Below are positions 51,413 through 60,399 of a DNA stretch of 64,000 bases, piece by piece. The first letter of the stretch is position 1; every line of letters starts with the position of its first letter. The stretch is taken from assembly GCF_008014775.2 (NCBI RefSeq), contig NZ_CP144914.1, forward strand, positions 3,286,001-3,350,000, in the 5' to 3' direction. Origin of the DNA: Alkalicoccus halolimnae (GTDB taxonomy: Bacteria > Bacillota > Bacilli > Bacillales > Salisediminibacteriaceae). The translations under genes and the position numbers were made by a program. The notes under the pieces are model-generated. The model did not search any database. It was given only the letters and a program-made list of their open reading frames with translations, and was not told where the DNA came from.

Positions 51413-52630
51413 CTATAATTTATAAAATCCTTCAATTGAACATATATTTTTCGTATCAAGAACTAACATGTCTTTTATGAGGTCCATATTATTTTTAATA
51501 TGATCATGCCCTACCATAACCACCACTATCTCTACTTCGTTGATAAAGTCCTCAAAATTTATAAATTGGTGATCAACCATTCTACTTTTTACATGTGGAT
51601 CAAATACTTTAACTCCGAAAGCTAAATGTTCATCCATTCTTTCTAATAATTGAAGAGTTGGGCTTTCTCTCGTGTCATCAACATTTTCTTTATAGGACAG
51701 CCCATATAAACCCACCTTAGAAATATCTTTAATATTATGTTCTCTCATAATATCTCTGATCCTTCCCAGTACATGTCTAGGCATAGAATCGTTGATTTTT
51801 CGGGCGGTTAAAATAAGGTTGGTTAAATCGGGGTAGTCTCCAACTAAGAACCATGGATCTACTGATATGCAATGACCGCCAACACCAGGACCGGGATGCA
51901 GAATATTAACGCGCGGATGCTTGTTTGCAATTCTCGTTATTTCATGGACATCCATATCATCCGTCCGGCATATTTTAGCCAATTCATTTGCAAAAGCAAT
52001 GTTAACATCTCGATATGTATTCTCTATAACTTTCGACATTTCTGCCGACCTTATATCTGTCAATACGATTTCCGACTTACAAAATCTTGCATATATATCT
52101 TTGACTTTATCACTTATTTCCCGATCATCTGCACCAATAGTTCTCGAATTGTGCTCCAGTTCGTATATCATATTTCCCGGGGTTATTCTTTCAGGAGCGT
52201 GAACTAAATGGACATCTGATCCGATTACGAATCCCCTTTTTTCAATTTCAGGACGGATAAATTTATCTACAGAACCAGGAGATATCGTAGATTCAATAAT
52301 TATTGTGGTTCCTTTTTCACATACCTCAAGAACATTGTTCACTGCTGAGATAACAAATTTCGGATCCAATTTCTTCGTTGCATTAGTAAAGGGAGTCGGA
52401 ACTGCCAGAATATACATGTCTGTTTTCTGATAATCCGTGGTAAATGTAATTTTATTCGATAGAGCTTCTTTAAAAAGCTCTTCTAAGCCATCTTCTTCAA
52501 AAGTAAGCTTGCCTTCTTTCAAAGAGTTCACCAGGTCATTGTTAACATCTGTACCTACTACCTCCACTCCATTTTTAGCAAGCATTAAGGCTGTGGGCAA
52601 ACCGATGTAACCGAGTCCAATTATATTAAT
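51413..52630 (-). CDS. wecC: UDP-N-acetyl-D-mannosamine dehydrogenase (WecC type nucleotide-sugar dehydrogenase)
   Basis: 405 residues from ATG 52630; the longer frame (52750) adds 40 residues that overlap the upstream gene. NAD motif IGLGYIGLPTALMLAKNG at the start, APERITPGN near 168, catalytic Cys in PGVGGHCISVDPWFLV near 260, and the lysine before it (SKVIENTYRDVNIAF near 215). The PWFL form after the Cys is that of ManNAcA-forming enzymes rather than UDP-glucose dehydrogenase. A partner UDP-GlcNAc 2-epimerase is not in the window. Confidence 0.85.
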   Translation of the reverse strand: MNIIGLGYIGLPTALMLAKNGVEVVGTDVNNDLVNSLKEGKLTFEEDGLEELFKEALSNKITFTTDYQKTDMYILAVPTPFTNATKKLDPKFVISAVNNVLEVCEKGTTIIIESTISPGSVDKFIRPEIEKRGFVIGSDVHLVHAPERITPGNMIYELEHNSRTIGADDREISDKVKDIYARFCKSEIVLTDIRSAEMSKVIENTYRDVNIAFANELAKICRTDDMDVHEITRIANKHPRVNILHPGPGVGGHCISVDPWFLVGDYPDLTNLILTARKINDSMPRHVLGRIRDIMREHNIKDISKVGLYGLSYKENVDDTRESPTLQLLERMDEHLAFGVKVFDPHVKSRMVDHQFINFEDFINEVEIVVVMVGHDHIKNNMDLIKDMLVLDTKNICSIEGFYKL

Positions 52631-52652
52631 CATAACAACAACTTCTCCTTCA

Positions 52653-53507
52653 TTAATTTTTAATTTCCTGCTTGATGCCTTCTTCAAAGCTGAGTGGATG
52701 ATAATTAAGATCCTGCTTAGCTTCTTCATGGGAAAAATCTTTATTTTCATTTAGTCTTAATACCTGCTCTGCCTTTAATTTAGGATTTTTTGATACCTTT
52801 TCATAAGCTCTGAGCAGACCGTAACTCACCTTCATTGGTATATGTATTTTAATCACTCTTTTTCCTAAAGCTTCGGCAGTGCGATCAATAACTTCATTGA
52901 ATGTAAGTGCCTCCGCGCCGGAGACGTTATAAGCTTTGCCCACGCTTAGAGGACGCTTATAAGCTTTTACGATAGCATAAGCCAGGTCTCTTACATGGAC
53001 CGGTTGCTGCAAATAAGTTCCATCACCCAATACCGGAATGACCCTTACTTTCTTTAGGTATTTCACCAACCTCCACATATTGCGGTCGTTAGGTGTCCCG
53101 TAGATCATCGTAGGCCTGATGATAGTATAATCTAACTTACTTTCTTTAATTATTCTTTCAGCTTCTAATCTAATTCCTTTACTATCAGGATTTAATTTAG
53201 TAAATATACCGGTCGTACTGACAAAAATGGCCCGCTTCACACCCATCTCTTCGCATGCACCAACAATGTTAGGAGCATGGCCAAAACCAAGGGAAGCAAT
53301 ATTTATGAGCGCTTCTTTACCTTTCAACGCCTCACAAATGGATTGGTAATCCTCCAGCTCCCCATAGACGTATTTCACATTCCGCTTCTTTATATGTTCA
53401 AGATTGCTCGTCTTCCTTACAAAACAAGTAACCTCATGACCCTGTTTAAGCAGCTCATCTAAAACAAATTCTCCTAAAAACCCCGTAGACCCGGTCAATA
53501 AAATCAT
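52653..53507 (-). CDS. Extended/atypical SDR sugar-nucleotide epimerase or reductase
   Basis: 284 residues. Rossmann motif TGSTGFLGEFVLDELL at the N-terminus and the family segment STTGIF near 105, but the usual Tyr-x-x-x-Lys is replaced by SKGIRLEAERII near 120, which places it with atypical SDRs such as NDUFA9-like or WbpV-like epimerases. VGKAYNVSGAEALTFNEVID near 195 is typical of sugar-nucleotide SDRs. Ribosome site AAGGAG. Between a glycosyltransferase and the WecC gene. Confidence 0.82.
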   Translation of the reverse strand: MILLTGSTGFLGEFVLDELLKQGHEVTCFVRKTSNLEHIKKRNVKYVYGELEDYQSICEALKGKEALINIASLGFGHAPNIVGACEEMGVKRAIFVSTTGIFTKLNPDSKGIRLEAERIIKESKLDYTIIRPTMIYGTPNDRNMWRLVKYLKKVRVIPVLGDGTYLQQPVHVRDLAYAIVKAYKRPLSVGKAYNVSGAEALTFNEVIDRTAEALGKRVIKIHIPMKVSYGLLRAYEKVSKNPKLKAEQVLRLNENKDFSHEEAKQDLNYHPLSFEEGIKQEIKN

Positions 53508-53520
53508 GAATGTCTCCTTT

Positions 53521-54738
53521 TTATATGTCCCGCATAATTTCTAAATATTGTTCTGCTAATTTCTTTCTGGAGTAATTCTGCTCGACAAATTTCGGACCGT
53601 TTTCCTGCATTTGTATATATAAGTTTCTATCGTGCTTTAATTTAAGAATAGCCTGCTTTATTTCTTCGGCGTTTTCCGGCTGAACTACGGAAGCTGCTTT
53701 CGATTCAGATAAAATATCGGCTGATTCTCCTTCTAAACTGGCCACGATCGGCACCCCACAAGCCATAATTTCGAACATTTTGGAAGGAATAAACGATTTA
53801 AAGAGTTCTATATTTCTTAAAGGGATTAACGAAATATCAGAACTGCTGTAGAAGGCGGAAATCCGATCCTTTGGCTGCGAATCAATAAATTTTACATTGC
53901 TGATATTCAGATCGCTTACCGTTCTCTTTAATTTTTCCTTTTCCGCTCCTTCGCCAATAAACAAAAATTGAATATCTTCATACTCTTCCAATGCTTGAGC
54001 GGCATTTAAAATAACACTCAAATTTTGGGAAATACCGTGAGCTCCTGCGTAAGAAATAATAAACTTATCGTTAAGTTTATATTCATTAATAAGCTCTTCA
54101 TCCTTCATTCTCGGATAAAATAAGTCCTGATTGACCCCATTCGTAATAACATGAACTTTGTTGCCATTAATTCCTCTGCTTACCACATTCTCTTTAAAAG
54201 CTTTCGTAACCATAATTAGTCTGCTGCTTTTACGGTAAAAAAACAGTTCCATTTTCTCCAATATATTTGTCACTGGACCTTTTTTCATCACTCCCAATTC
54301 AATCATTGCTGCGGGCCAGAGATCTCTTATTTCAAGAACAAAAGGGGCTCTTTTTATTAAACTGAAACAGTAGCCTGAAATGATTGAAAAAAACGTAGGA
54401 GAACTTGTAAGGATAACATCGGGCTTTTTTATTTTATTCATTGAGAAAATAACGGAAGAAAACATAAATGAGATATGTCCTAACGTTTTCTTTACAAATC
54501 CTGTGTTTGGAGTGGCATAGACATAGTTTCTATGTACATGAATGCCATCCATTTCTTCATAGCTGTATTTCTTTCCTTTATACTTTTCTGGAATGATACC
54601 TGTAGGATGATTTGGAAAACACGTAACAACATGGACTTCATTACCTGCTTCAACCCAGTGTTTTGCCATTTCATACATTCTCCTTGAAGGCGCTCCAATT
54701 TCAGGTGGGAAATAATGACATACTACAACGATCTTCAT
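53521..54738 (-). CDS. Glycosyltransferase family 4 (WbuB-like)
   Basis: 405 residues. The start VVCHYFPPEIGAPSRRMYEM and the LEIRDLWPAAMIELGVMK segment near 140 are the WbuB/FnlC-type signature; the donor site has SYAGAHGISQNLSVILNAAQ near 220 and E-x7-E in SKMFEIMACGVPIVAS near 315. WbuB-like enzymes usually transfer an N-acetyl-fucosaminyl-type sugar. Its ATG overlaps the heparinase-like gene by 4 bases. Confidence 0.92.
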   Translation of the reverse strand: MKIVVVCHYFPPEIGAPSRRMYEMAKHWVEAGNEVHVVTCFPNHPTGIIPEKYKGKKYSYEEMDGIHVHRNYVYATPNTGFVKKTLGHISFMFSSVIFSMNKIKKPDVILTSSPTFFSIISGYCFSLIKRAPFVLEIRDLWPAAMIELGVMKKGPVTNILEKMELFFYRKSSRLIMVTKAFKENVVSRGINGNKVHVITNGVNQDLFYPRMKDEELINEYKLNDKFIISYAGAHGISQNLSVILNAAQALEEYEDIQFLFIGEGAEKEKLKRTVSDLNISNVKFIDSQPKDRISAFYSSSDISLIPLRNIELFKSFIPSKMFEIMACGVPIVASLEGESADILSESKAASVVQPENAEEIKQAILKLKHDRNLYIQMQENGPKFVEQNYSRKKLAEQYLEIMRDI

Positions 54739-56519
54739 AGCATTACTCCTAATTTTTTATAGTTGATGGTGTATTCTTTGTCTTTATTAATAACTTTTAA
54801 GCCATTCTTTATAGGGATGATTTCATGCCGGTTTGAATCCACTTCTATTAAGTAACCGAAAAGATTTTTGTTTTTGCTTTTTGTAAGTCTTATATGCTTA
54901 TTTTCTTCTTTTACATTAAATTGCTTTGAATACCAGCCTAAATTCACTTCAACTTTATTTGTATTTATTCCAGTTAGGTAAACCAATTGGTCTTCACTCG
55001 TAACCTTCATCGTACTGTTATTAATTTCGAAATTTACTTCTGGAATAAAATGTATAAAGCTATTAATATCCGCTTTTGTTTTTGCTTTGATTTCATCCAA
55101 AACTATAAATGTGTGTTCATCTATATTCCCTATAAACCTTTTATGTTTTACTCCTTGATAAGACACGTATTGACCTGCTTCATATTGAATACCATTATAG
55201 TTAAAAATATTTCTTTTCAGTTTTTTAATACGTTTTGCGACTCTGAAACTCCCCCAAAACTGGGATTGCTCCTGATTGTCTACAGTAACTGTATTGTGAG
55301 CTTTTGTACTTCTGAAATAATCTCTCCACTTTCCATTCTCATATCGATACGTTCCGGAATTAACAATCATCGGTAAACTTTTCACTGAAAGCTCGAAGCT
55401 TAAAGCATCACAATGTGCATGGGCAGGTAAATAGGTGGGAGAGACATCACCTGTGTCAAAAATCCTTTTGTTGTCACCGTTCTCCGTGATGTAAAAACCA
55501 CTCGTTTCCAACTTGTATTTTTTCTCTGGTGTTAACGAAAAGTTCTTTTCGGAGACTGCCAGCAAACTTTTATAATCTTTACTTATCCCATCTGTACTGT
55601 CATTAAAAGCCGGCGTTTTTCCAAATCCGTCTTCCAAACTGAAAGTGACATCTATCATTTTTTTAATTGTTGGACGTAATTGTTCGTATATGGAATCTTC
55701 TTTTAACCAGTAAGTGATTTTTATCAGATCTTCCAAGATGATTTTGTGATACATAGGACTTAATTCGAAGTGCATGCCGTCCTCAAGTATCTGTTCTTTC
55801 AATTGCTTCAATAATTCTTTTTTGAACTTCTCTCTCACTTTAGAATCCTCGAAAAAGATACTCGCTATTAAAAGGGCCTTTATATTCTCGAAGTAATGAT
55901 TACCGAGTACGTCTTTTTCTAAAATAGATTGCAGGTACTGATATTGCTTATATAAAGAATCTATAAATTTATTATGAAAATCAGGATCTTTTTTCATTTC
56001 ATTTTTAAAAATTTCATATACAGCTATCCAGTTAGTCAGTCGAAGGGAGATTGTATAGGAGTGCCATCCGTCACCGTAGGCAACTGGATTGTGGTTTATC
56101 CAGTTATCTATAAAGTATCTGCATTTTTGATAATACATATCATTGTCATATTCTTCTATGTGCCTTTGAGCTAAAGGATAGAGATATTCAAAATAGTGTA
56201 GATTGTACCTCCACAAATGTTGTAATTTCGGATCATTCCACGCTGTAGACAAATCTACTTCATGAGAAATACTGATAAATTCAAAATTGTTTTCCAATAT
56301 CTCCTCAGGATTGAATTTAGCAAGATACTCTTCGTTAAATTCCAATTCTCTGAGGAGATAATTATGATTTTCATTAACGGGAACCTTATCGGGTACTTTT
56401 ATTTTGAATAAGTCTTTTTTATAAAGTTCCCTATGTACTTTATTTTTAATTCTATAAAGTATCTGTGAAGGTTTAAGATATTTTATGGTGTTTATATAAA
56501 GTTTTATGCGACTGGCCAT
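54735..56519 (-). CDS. Heparinase II/III-like protein (alginate lyase family) of a polysaccharide locus
   Basis: About 594 residues from ATG 56519 with GAGGTG seven bases upstream. N-terminal helical barrel (about 60-330, with WRYNLHYFEYLYPLAQRHI and AYGDGWHSYTISLRLTNWI) and C-terminal beta sandwich (about 350-580, PTYLPAHAHCDALSFELSV and RSTKAHNTVTVDNQEQSQF). These two segments carry the conserved His/Tyr/Trp residues of heparinase II/III. There is no signal peptide. Such genes are common in O-antigen and capsule loci, where the proteins may process or trim a uronic-acid-containing polymer; here ManNAcA would supply the uronate. Confidence 0.87.
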   Translation of the reverse strand: MASRIKLYINTIKYLKPSQILYRIKNKVHRELYKKDLFKIKVPDKVPVNENHNYLLRELEFNEEYLAKFNPEEILENNFEFISISHEVDLSTAWNDPKLQHLWRYNLHYFEYLYPLAQRHIEEYDNDMYYQKCRYFIDNWINHNPVAYGDGWHSYTISLRLTNWIAVYEIFKNEMKKDPDFHNKFIDSLYKQYQYLQSILEKDVLGNHYFENIKALLIASIFFEDSKVREKFKKELLKQLKEQILEDGMHFELSPMYHKIILEDLIKITYWLKEDSIYEQLRPTIKKMIDVTFSLEDGFGKTPAFNDSTDGISKDYKSLLAVSEKNFSLTPEKKYKLETSGFYITENGDNKRIFDTGDVSPTYLPAHAHCDALSFELSVKSLPMIVNSGTYRYENGKWRDYFRSTKAHNTVTVDNQEQSQFWGSFRVAKRIKKLKRNIFNYNGIQYEAGQYVSYQGVKHKRFIGNIDEHTFIVLDEIKAKTKADINSFIHFIPEVNFEINNSTMKVTSEDQLVYLTGINTNKVEVNLGWYSKQFNVKEENKHIRLTKSKNKNLFGYLIEVDSNRHEIIPIKNGLKVINKDKEYTINYKKLGVML

Positions 56520-56656
56520 CTTAAAGCACCTCACTGATTAAGTAGATAGTAATAATTGTTTCTGACGCCTGGAAATGTATTCAGCAGATCGGCCTGAATG
56601 CTCTATCAATATATTAGCTAAGAGAGAAATATTGATAACAACATTCCGGACCGCTG

Positions 56657-58477
56657 CTATTTTGCTGTAACGACTTCTCTAAGCTCCACTTCACGAAAGT
56701 GTGCAATGTCGAGCACCTTCTCGCGCAGTCTGTCGTTATCGACTGCTTCATAATTCCCCAGCAGTCTTTTGACTACATCGATATTTACCGGAGGAGTCTT
56801 CCCGCGGTAGATCATCGGATAGATCTGCTCCTGATGGACTTCGTTTTCTCCGAGGAGTTCTTCAAACATTTTCTCCCCCGGACGCATGCCCGTATATTGG
56901 ATGTCAATATCATTTTTGTTGTATCCGGAGAGGCGGATCAGGTTTTTGGCTAAATCCACTATTTTGACCGGTTCGCCCATGTCGAGAACGAACGTTTCGC
57001 CGCCTTCGGCTATCGCTCCTGCCTGGAGTACGAGGCGGGACGCCTCAGGGATCGTCATAAAGTAGCGGGTCATATCCGGATGGGTAACGGTAACCGGGCC
57101 TCCTGCGGCTATCTGCTTTTTAAAGAGCGGGATGACGCTTCCGCGGCTGCCGAGTACATTGCCGAAACGAACAGCGACGAATTTCGTCCCGCTGATGCGG
57201 TCCATATGCTGCACGACCATTTCTGCAATCCGTTTCGATGCCCCCATGACACTCGTCGGATTGACCGCTTTATCTGTAGAGATCATCACAAACGAAGTGA
57301 CACCCGTTTCGTGGGCCGCTTCGGCCACGTTCTTTGTACCCTGGACGTTGTTTTTCACCGCTTCGTGCGGGTTTCGTTCCATGAGTGGCACGTGCTTGTG
57401 CGCCGCCGCGTGGTAGATCACGTCCGGAGCGTATTCCTTCATCACTTCCACGATCCGCTCTTTGTCCTGCACGTCGGCGATTTCCGCTGCCACTTCCATA
57501 TCCGGGAATCGGCTCCGCATTTCCATTTCCACCGAATAAATGCTGTTTTCTCCGTGGCCGAGAAGAATCAGCTTCTCGGGAGAGAAGCGGGCAAGCTGCC
57601 GGCATACTTCCGAACCGATCGAGCCGCCGGCACCGGTAACGACAATTGTTTTATTGGTCACTTTCTTTTCAATTTTCTTCGTATCAAGCTCCACCGGATC
57701 ACGCCCGAGCAGGTCTTCTACCTGCACGTCGCGCATTTCCGTGACGTTCACCCTTCCGGACATAATGTCCTCGAGCGCCGGCATAATCTGCGTACGCACT
57801 TTCATTTCGGAACATTTTTCAAAAATAATGTTTAGCTCCTGTTTGGAAAGGGAAGGGATAGCAATGATAATGTGTTCGATTTCTTTATCCCGGACAACGT
57901 CCGTCAGCATCTCTTTCCCGCCGACGACGGGAACCCCCATAATTTCCAGATGCTTTTTGTGCGGATTGTCGTCAATAAACGCGACCGGCCGAAGCTCGGA
58001 CATATCACTCGTCAGCAGCTGACGCGCCACCATCGTCCCGCCGTTTCCGGCGCCGATAATCAGTGCGCGTTTTTTCGTGTGGTCGAGTTTAAATTTGGTG
58101 TCGCGGTAGAGCCGCCATGAAAAGCGTGACGCCCCGATAAAGAGGATGTGCAGCATCCACGTCACGAGCAGCGTGCGCGTATACAGCGTTTGAAACGCGA
58201 GCAGCTGAAACACGGCGACAGCCGCGACCGTACACGTGACAGCGAGAAAAATTCCCGACAGTTCGCGGATGCTCGCATACGACCAGACCCGCTTATACAG
58301 TTTGAAAAAATAAGCAAACACGTGGTGAAACACGAGCAGCGCCACGGAGGTGGCGACAATCGCCGCGGCGAAAATGTCCGCCGCCGGCATTAACAGCCAG
58401 TACCCGGCAAAAATCGAAAACATCACGATCATCGAATCAATCAGTATTAATGAAGCAAGTCTCCCCTTATAACCCAT
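56657..58477 (-). CDS. epsC: Membrane-bound nucleotide-sugar 4,6-dehydratase (EpsC/PglF/CapD family)
   Basis: About 606 residues from ATG 58477 with GGAGG six bases upstream. Four membrane helices (15-130), then a CoA/nucleotide-binding-like Rossmann domain (LIIGAGNGGTMVARQL near 140) and the SDR catalytic domain (VVTGAGGSIGSEVCRQL near 285; HAAAHKHVPLMERNP near 360; STDKAVNPTSVMGASKRIAE near 405). Met sits where short SDRs have Tyr, as is usual in this long family. It makes UDP-4-keto-6-deoxy-HexNAc from UDP-GlcNAc. In B. subtilis epsC follows the kinase genes, as here. Its leader is unusually long and structured. Confidence 0.9.
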   Translation of the reverse strand: MGYKGRLASLILIDSMIVMFSIFAGYWLLMPAADIFAAAIVATSVALLVFHHVFAYFFKLYKRVWSYASIRELSGIFLAVTCTVAAVAVFQLLAFQTLYTRTLLVTWMLHILFIGASRFSWRLYRDTKFKLDHTKKRALIIGAGNGGTMVARQLLTSDMSELRPVAFIDDNPHKKHLEIMGVPVVGGKEMLTDVVRDKEIEHIIIAIPSLSKQELNIIFEKCSEMKVRTQIMPALEDIMSGRVNVTEMRDVQVEDLLGRDPVELDTKKIEKKVTNKTIVVTGAGGSIGSEVCRQLARFSPEKLILLGHGENSIYSVEMEMRSRFPDMEVAAEIADVQDKERIVEVMKEYAPDVIYHAAAHKHVPLMERNPHEAVKNNVQGTKNVAEAAHETGVTSFVMISTDKAVNPTSVMGASKRIAEMVVQHMDRISGTKFVAVRFGNVLGSRGSVIPLFKKQIAAGGPVTVTHPDMTRYFMTIPEASRLVLQAGAIAEGGETFVLDMGEPVKIVDLAKNLIRLSGYNKNDIDIQYTGMRPGEKMFEELLGENEVHQEQIYPMIYRGKTPPVNIDVVKRLLGNYEAVDNDRLREKVLDIAHFREVELREVVTAK

Positions 58478-58489
58478 CATCTTCCTCCT

Positions 58490-58700
58490 TGAAAACCAAT
58501 CTTCCATTCTGCTATGTTTTACGGCTTTTCCCGCTAGAGAACATTTCTTCCACACGAAAAGAAGCGATTTTCACACGCATCCTTTTCACGATAATGAACC
58601 CAACCGCCCGAAAATTTCTCTTCTCGACAGGGGGAAGAGTCATGTCCTTTTTCCCTTGGAAAGGAGAGGAAAGCCAGTAATGCTATATTATGTAATCCAC
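58490..58700 (-). ncRNA. Structured leader of the epsC gene, candidate EAR-type antiterminator RNA
   Basis: About 210 bases between the predicted transcription start (near 58700) and the epsC ribosome site, without a gene. On the minus strand it is purine-rich with several pairing elements, for example GCGTGTGAAAATCGC and AAGGACATGACTCTTCC, and repeats of CGTGAAAA. B. subtilis and relatives carry a processive antitermination RNA (EAR) at this very position, ahead of epsC inside a long polysaccharide operon. I infer a homologue from position, length and composition; I cannot verify the consensus by eye. Confidence 0.35.
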
Positions 58701-58705
58701 CTAAT

Positions 58706-58716
58706 ATTGTAACATA
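58706..58716 (-). promoter_or_regulatory. Extended -10 promoter of the epsC unit
   Basis: Minus-strand TATGTTACAAT, where TG-N precedes TACAAT (5 of 6 to TATAAT). No good -35 at 17 bases, as tolerated with an extended -10. It would start the transcript near 58700. Confidence 0.45.
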
Positions 58717-58824
58717 TTCCCATGCGATCACATAGGTCTTTTCTCCTTTTTAACTAGACTTTTTCATACATTTACGTCTTTTCGACCGCCGAAACTTCTT
58801 TTATTTTACAATTTGGAAAGGTTT

Positions 58825-58874
58825 ACAAAGCGAACAGGACCGCGTTTTCCGCAGTCCTGTTCGCTTTGTTTTTT
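58825..58874. terminator. Terminator between ptpZ and the epsC unit
   Basis: ACAAAGCGAACAGGAC ... GTCCTGTTCGCTTTGT, a 16-bp perfect stem with a 13-base loop. T-rich on plus (TGTTTTTTAG); on minus the tail is AAACCTTTCC, so termination of the kinase/phosphatase transcript may be partial, consistent with an antitermination element just downstream. Confidence 0.85.
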
Positions 58875-58883
58875 AGAAAAAAT

Positions 58884-59657
58884 TTATTTACTCAACAGCC
58901 GCTTCAGCCACGATTTTTCTTCCATATGTTTCGGCTGATCGGGAATCACCGGGTCGTTTGCTATAATCTTTTCAGCATTCGCCTGAAAAAAAGCAGCCCG
59001 CTTTGAATCAAACTCGCCCTCGATGACCTCGTACGCTTCCTTTAAATGAAACGGACGTGACGTCGTATTGTGCGCGTCGCTTGCGACGATATGCGTTAAG
59101 TTGGCACGGATCATTTCGAGGGAAAAGTGCTTGATCTTCCTGCCGAACGCGCCGGTCACACTTCCCGCGGTCACCTGGGTGAGCGCTCCGTTCTGGACAA
59201 AGTCGTAAAGCATCCTCGGTTTCTCAACAAACACCTGGTTCCGCTCTGGATGGACGATGACCGGCTTGTAGCCTTCCAGCTGCAGGTCGTAAAACAGCTG
59301 CTTCGCATAGCGGGGCACCTGGCTCGATGGAAATTCCACGAACAGATAGTTGGAACCGTTCAGCGTCAGAACGTCTCCTTCGCCCAGGTCCTCGAGCATT
59401 TCCCCGTAAATGCGGACTTCCTGCCCCGGCAGAATCTCGAGCGGGATCCTCTGCTCCTTTAAGCGCGCATTCGCTTTCTTCACTTGTCTGCGGATCACAG
59501 AGGCCGGATTATTGTAGCTCCCGTTCTGATGGTGGGGCGTGGCCATTAGTTTCGTAATGCCTTCTTCCACGGCCGTGCGGGCCATCGCAAGCATTTCTTC
59601 CTCATCCGGCGCTCCGTCATCGAGCCCCGGCAGAATATGGCTGTGCAGATCAATCAT
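58884..59657 (-). CDS. ptpZ: Manganese-dependent protein tyrosine phosphatase (CpsB/YwqE family)
   Basis: 257 residues from ATG 59657 with GAGGAGG eight bases upstream; the longer frame from 59714 overlaps the kinase gene. PHP-fold phosphoesterase: metal ligands in MIDLHSHILPGLDDGAP at the N-terminus, MATPHHQNGSY near 40, EVRIYGEML near 85, HPERNQVF near 135 and SDAHNT near 195. It dephosphorylates the PtkA-type kinase and so tunes polymer production. Third gene of the control module. Confidence 0.92.
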   Translation of the reverse strand: MIDLHSHILPGLDDGAPDEEEMLAMARTAVEEGITKLMATPHHQNGSYNNPASVIRRQVKKANARLKEQRIPLEILPGQEVRIYGEMLEDLGEGDVLTLNGSNYLFVEFPSSQVPRYAKQLFYDLQLEGYKPVIVHPERNQVFVEKPRMLYDFVQNGALTQVTAGSVTGAFGRKIKHFSLEMIRANLTHIVASDAHNTTSRPFHLKEAYEVIEGEFDSKRAAFFQANAEKIIANDPVIPDQPKHMEEKSWLKRLLSK

Positions 59658-59691
59658 ACTTTCATCCTCCTCTATTACAAAGGGGAGGAGC

Positions 59692-60399
59692 TTATCCTTC
59701 CCCGTAGTAGTCATAGTTATGTGATTCTTCTAATACGCGGTCATTCAGCACCGCTCCCAGAAGATTTGCTTCCACTTTTTTCAGGGAGGCCACTGCTTTT
59801 TTAGCCTGTTCCTCTTCTGTCCTGCCGCTGCGGATGACTAGCACGGTCCCGTCCAGCAGTCCGGCAAGAATCTGTGGATCAGTGACGGCGTTAACCGGGG
59901 GCGTGTCAAAAATAATGTAGTCATACAGGCCGGATGCTTCCTCGACGAACATTTTCATTTTGCTCGATCCGAGAAGTTCACTCGGGTTCGGCGGAACCGG
60001 TCCGGAAGAAAGGACGTCCAGGTTAGCAATCGCTGTCTCTGCCACGGTCGCCTGTAAGGGTGCCTGCCCCGTGACGACGTTGGTTAAGCCGGTTTGATTT
60101 GACACCTGAAAAGAAAAGTGGACAGTCGGTTTGCGGAGGTCGGCATCGACAAGCAGGACGTTACTGCCCAACTGGGATAGGACTATACTTAAGTTTGCCG
60201 CCGTCGTGGACTTCCCTTCTCCGGGAGAAGAGGAGGTGACCAGGATTGTTTTCAGCTTTTTATCAATGGACGCGAACTGTATGTTCGTGCGAAGCGTACG
60301 GAACTGTTCGGCAATCGGCGAACGCTTGTCGAGTTCGGTAATCAATGCCCGCTGCTTATCAAATGCCCCGGCAGATCTGCTTTTCCCTTTAAGCCCCAT
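59692..60399 (-). CDS. ptkA: BY-kinase catalytic protein (CpsD/CapB/YwqD family tyrosine kinase)
   Basis: 235 residues from ATG 60399. Walker A SSPGEGKSTTAANLSI near 57, Walker A' VLLVDADLRKP near 80, and Walker B YIIFDTPPVNAV near 165. The tail SHNYDYYGEG carries the tyrosine cluster that is autophosphorylated. It needs the membrane activator encoded next to it and usually targets UDP-sugar dehydrogenases and EpsC-like enzymes, both encoded downstream. Overlaps the activator gene by about 11 bases. Confidence 0.93.
   Translation of the reverse strand: MGLKGKSRSAGAFDKQRALITELDKRSPIAEQFRTLRTNIQFASIDKKLKTILVTSSSPGEGKSTTAANLSIVLSQLGSNVLLVDADLRKPTVHFSFQVSNQTGLTNVVTGQAPLQATVAETAIANLDVLSSGPVPPNPSELLGSSKMKMFVEEASGLYDYIIFDTPPVNAVTDPQILAGLLDGTVLVIRSGRTEEEQAKKAVASLKKVEANLLGAVLNDRVLEESHNYDYYGEG

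Noticed and set aside
57080..57835. 251-codon plus-strand frame opposite epsC
   Set aside because: Shadow with His/Arg/Phe-rich translation; epsC is certain on the minus strand.
58534..58731. 65-codon leader ORF upstream of epsC
   Set aside because: It would begin upstream of the predicted transcription start and has no ribosome site.
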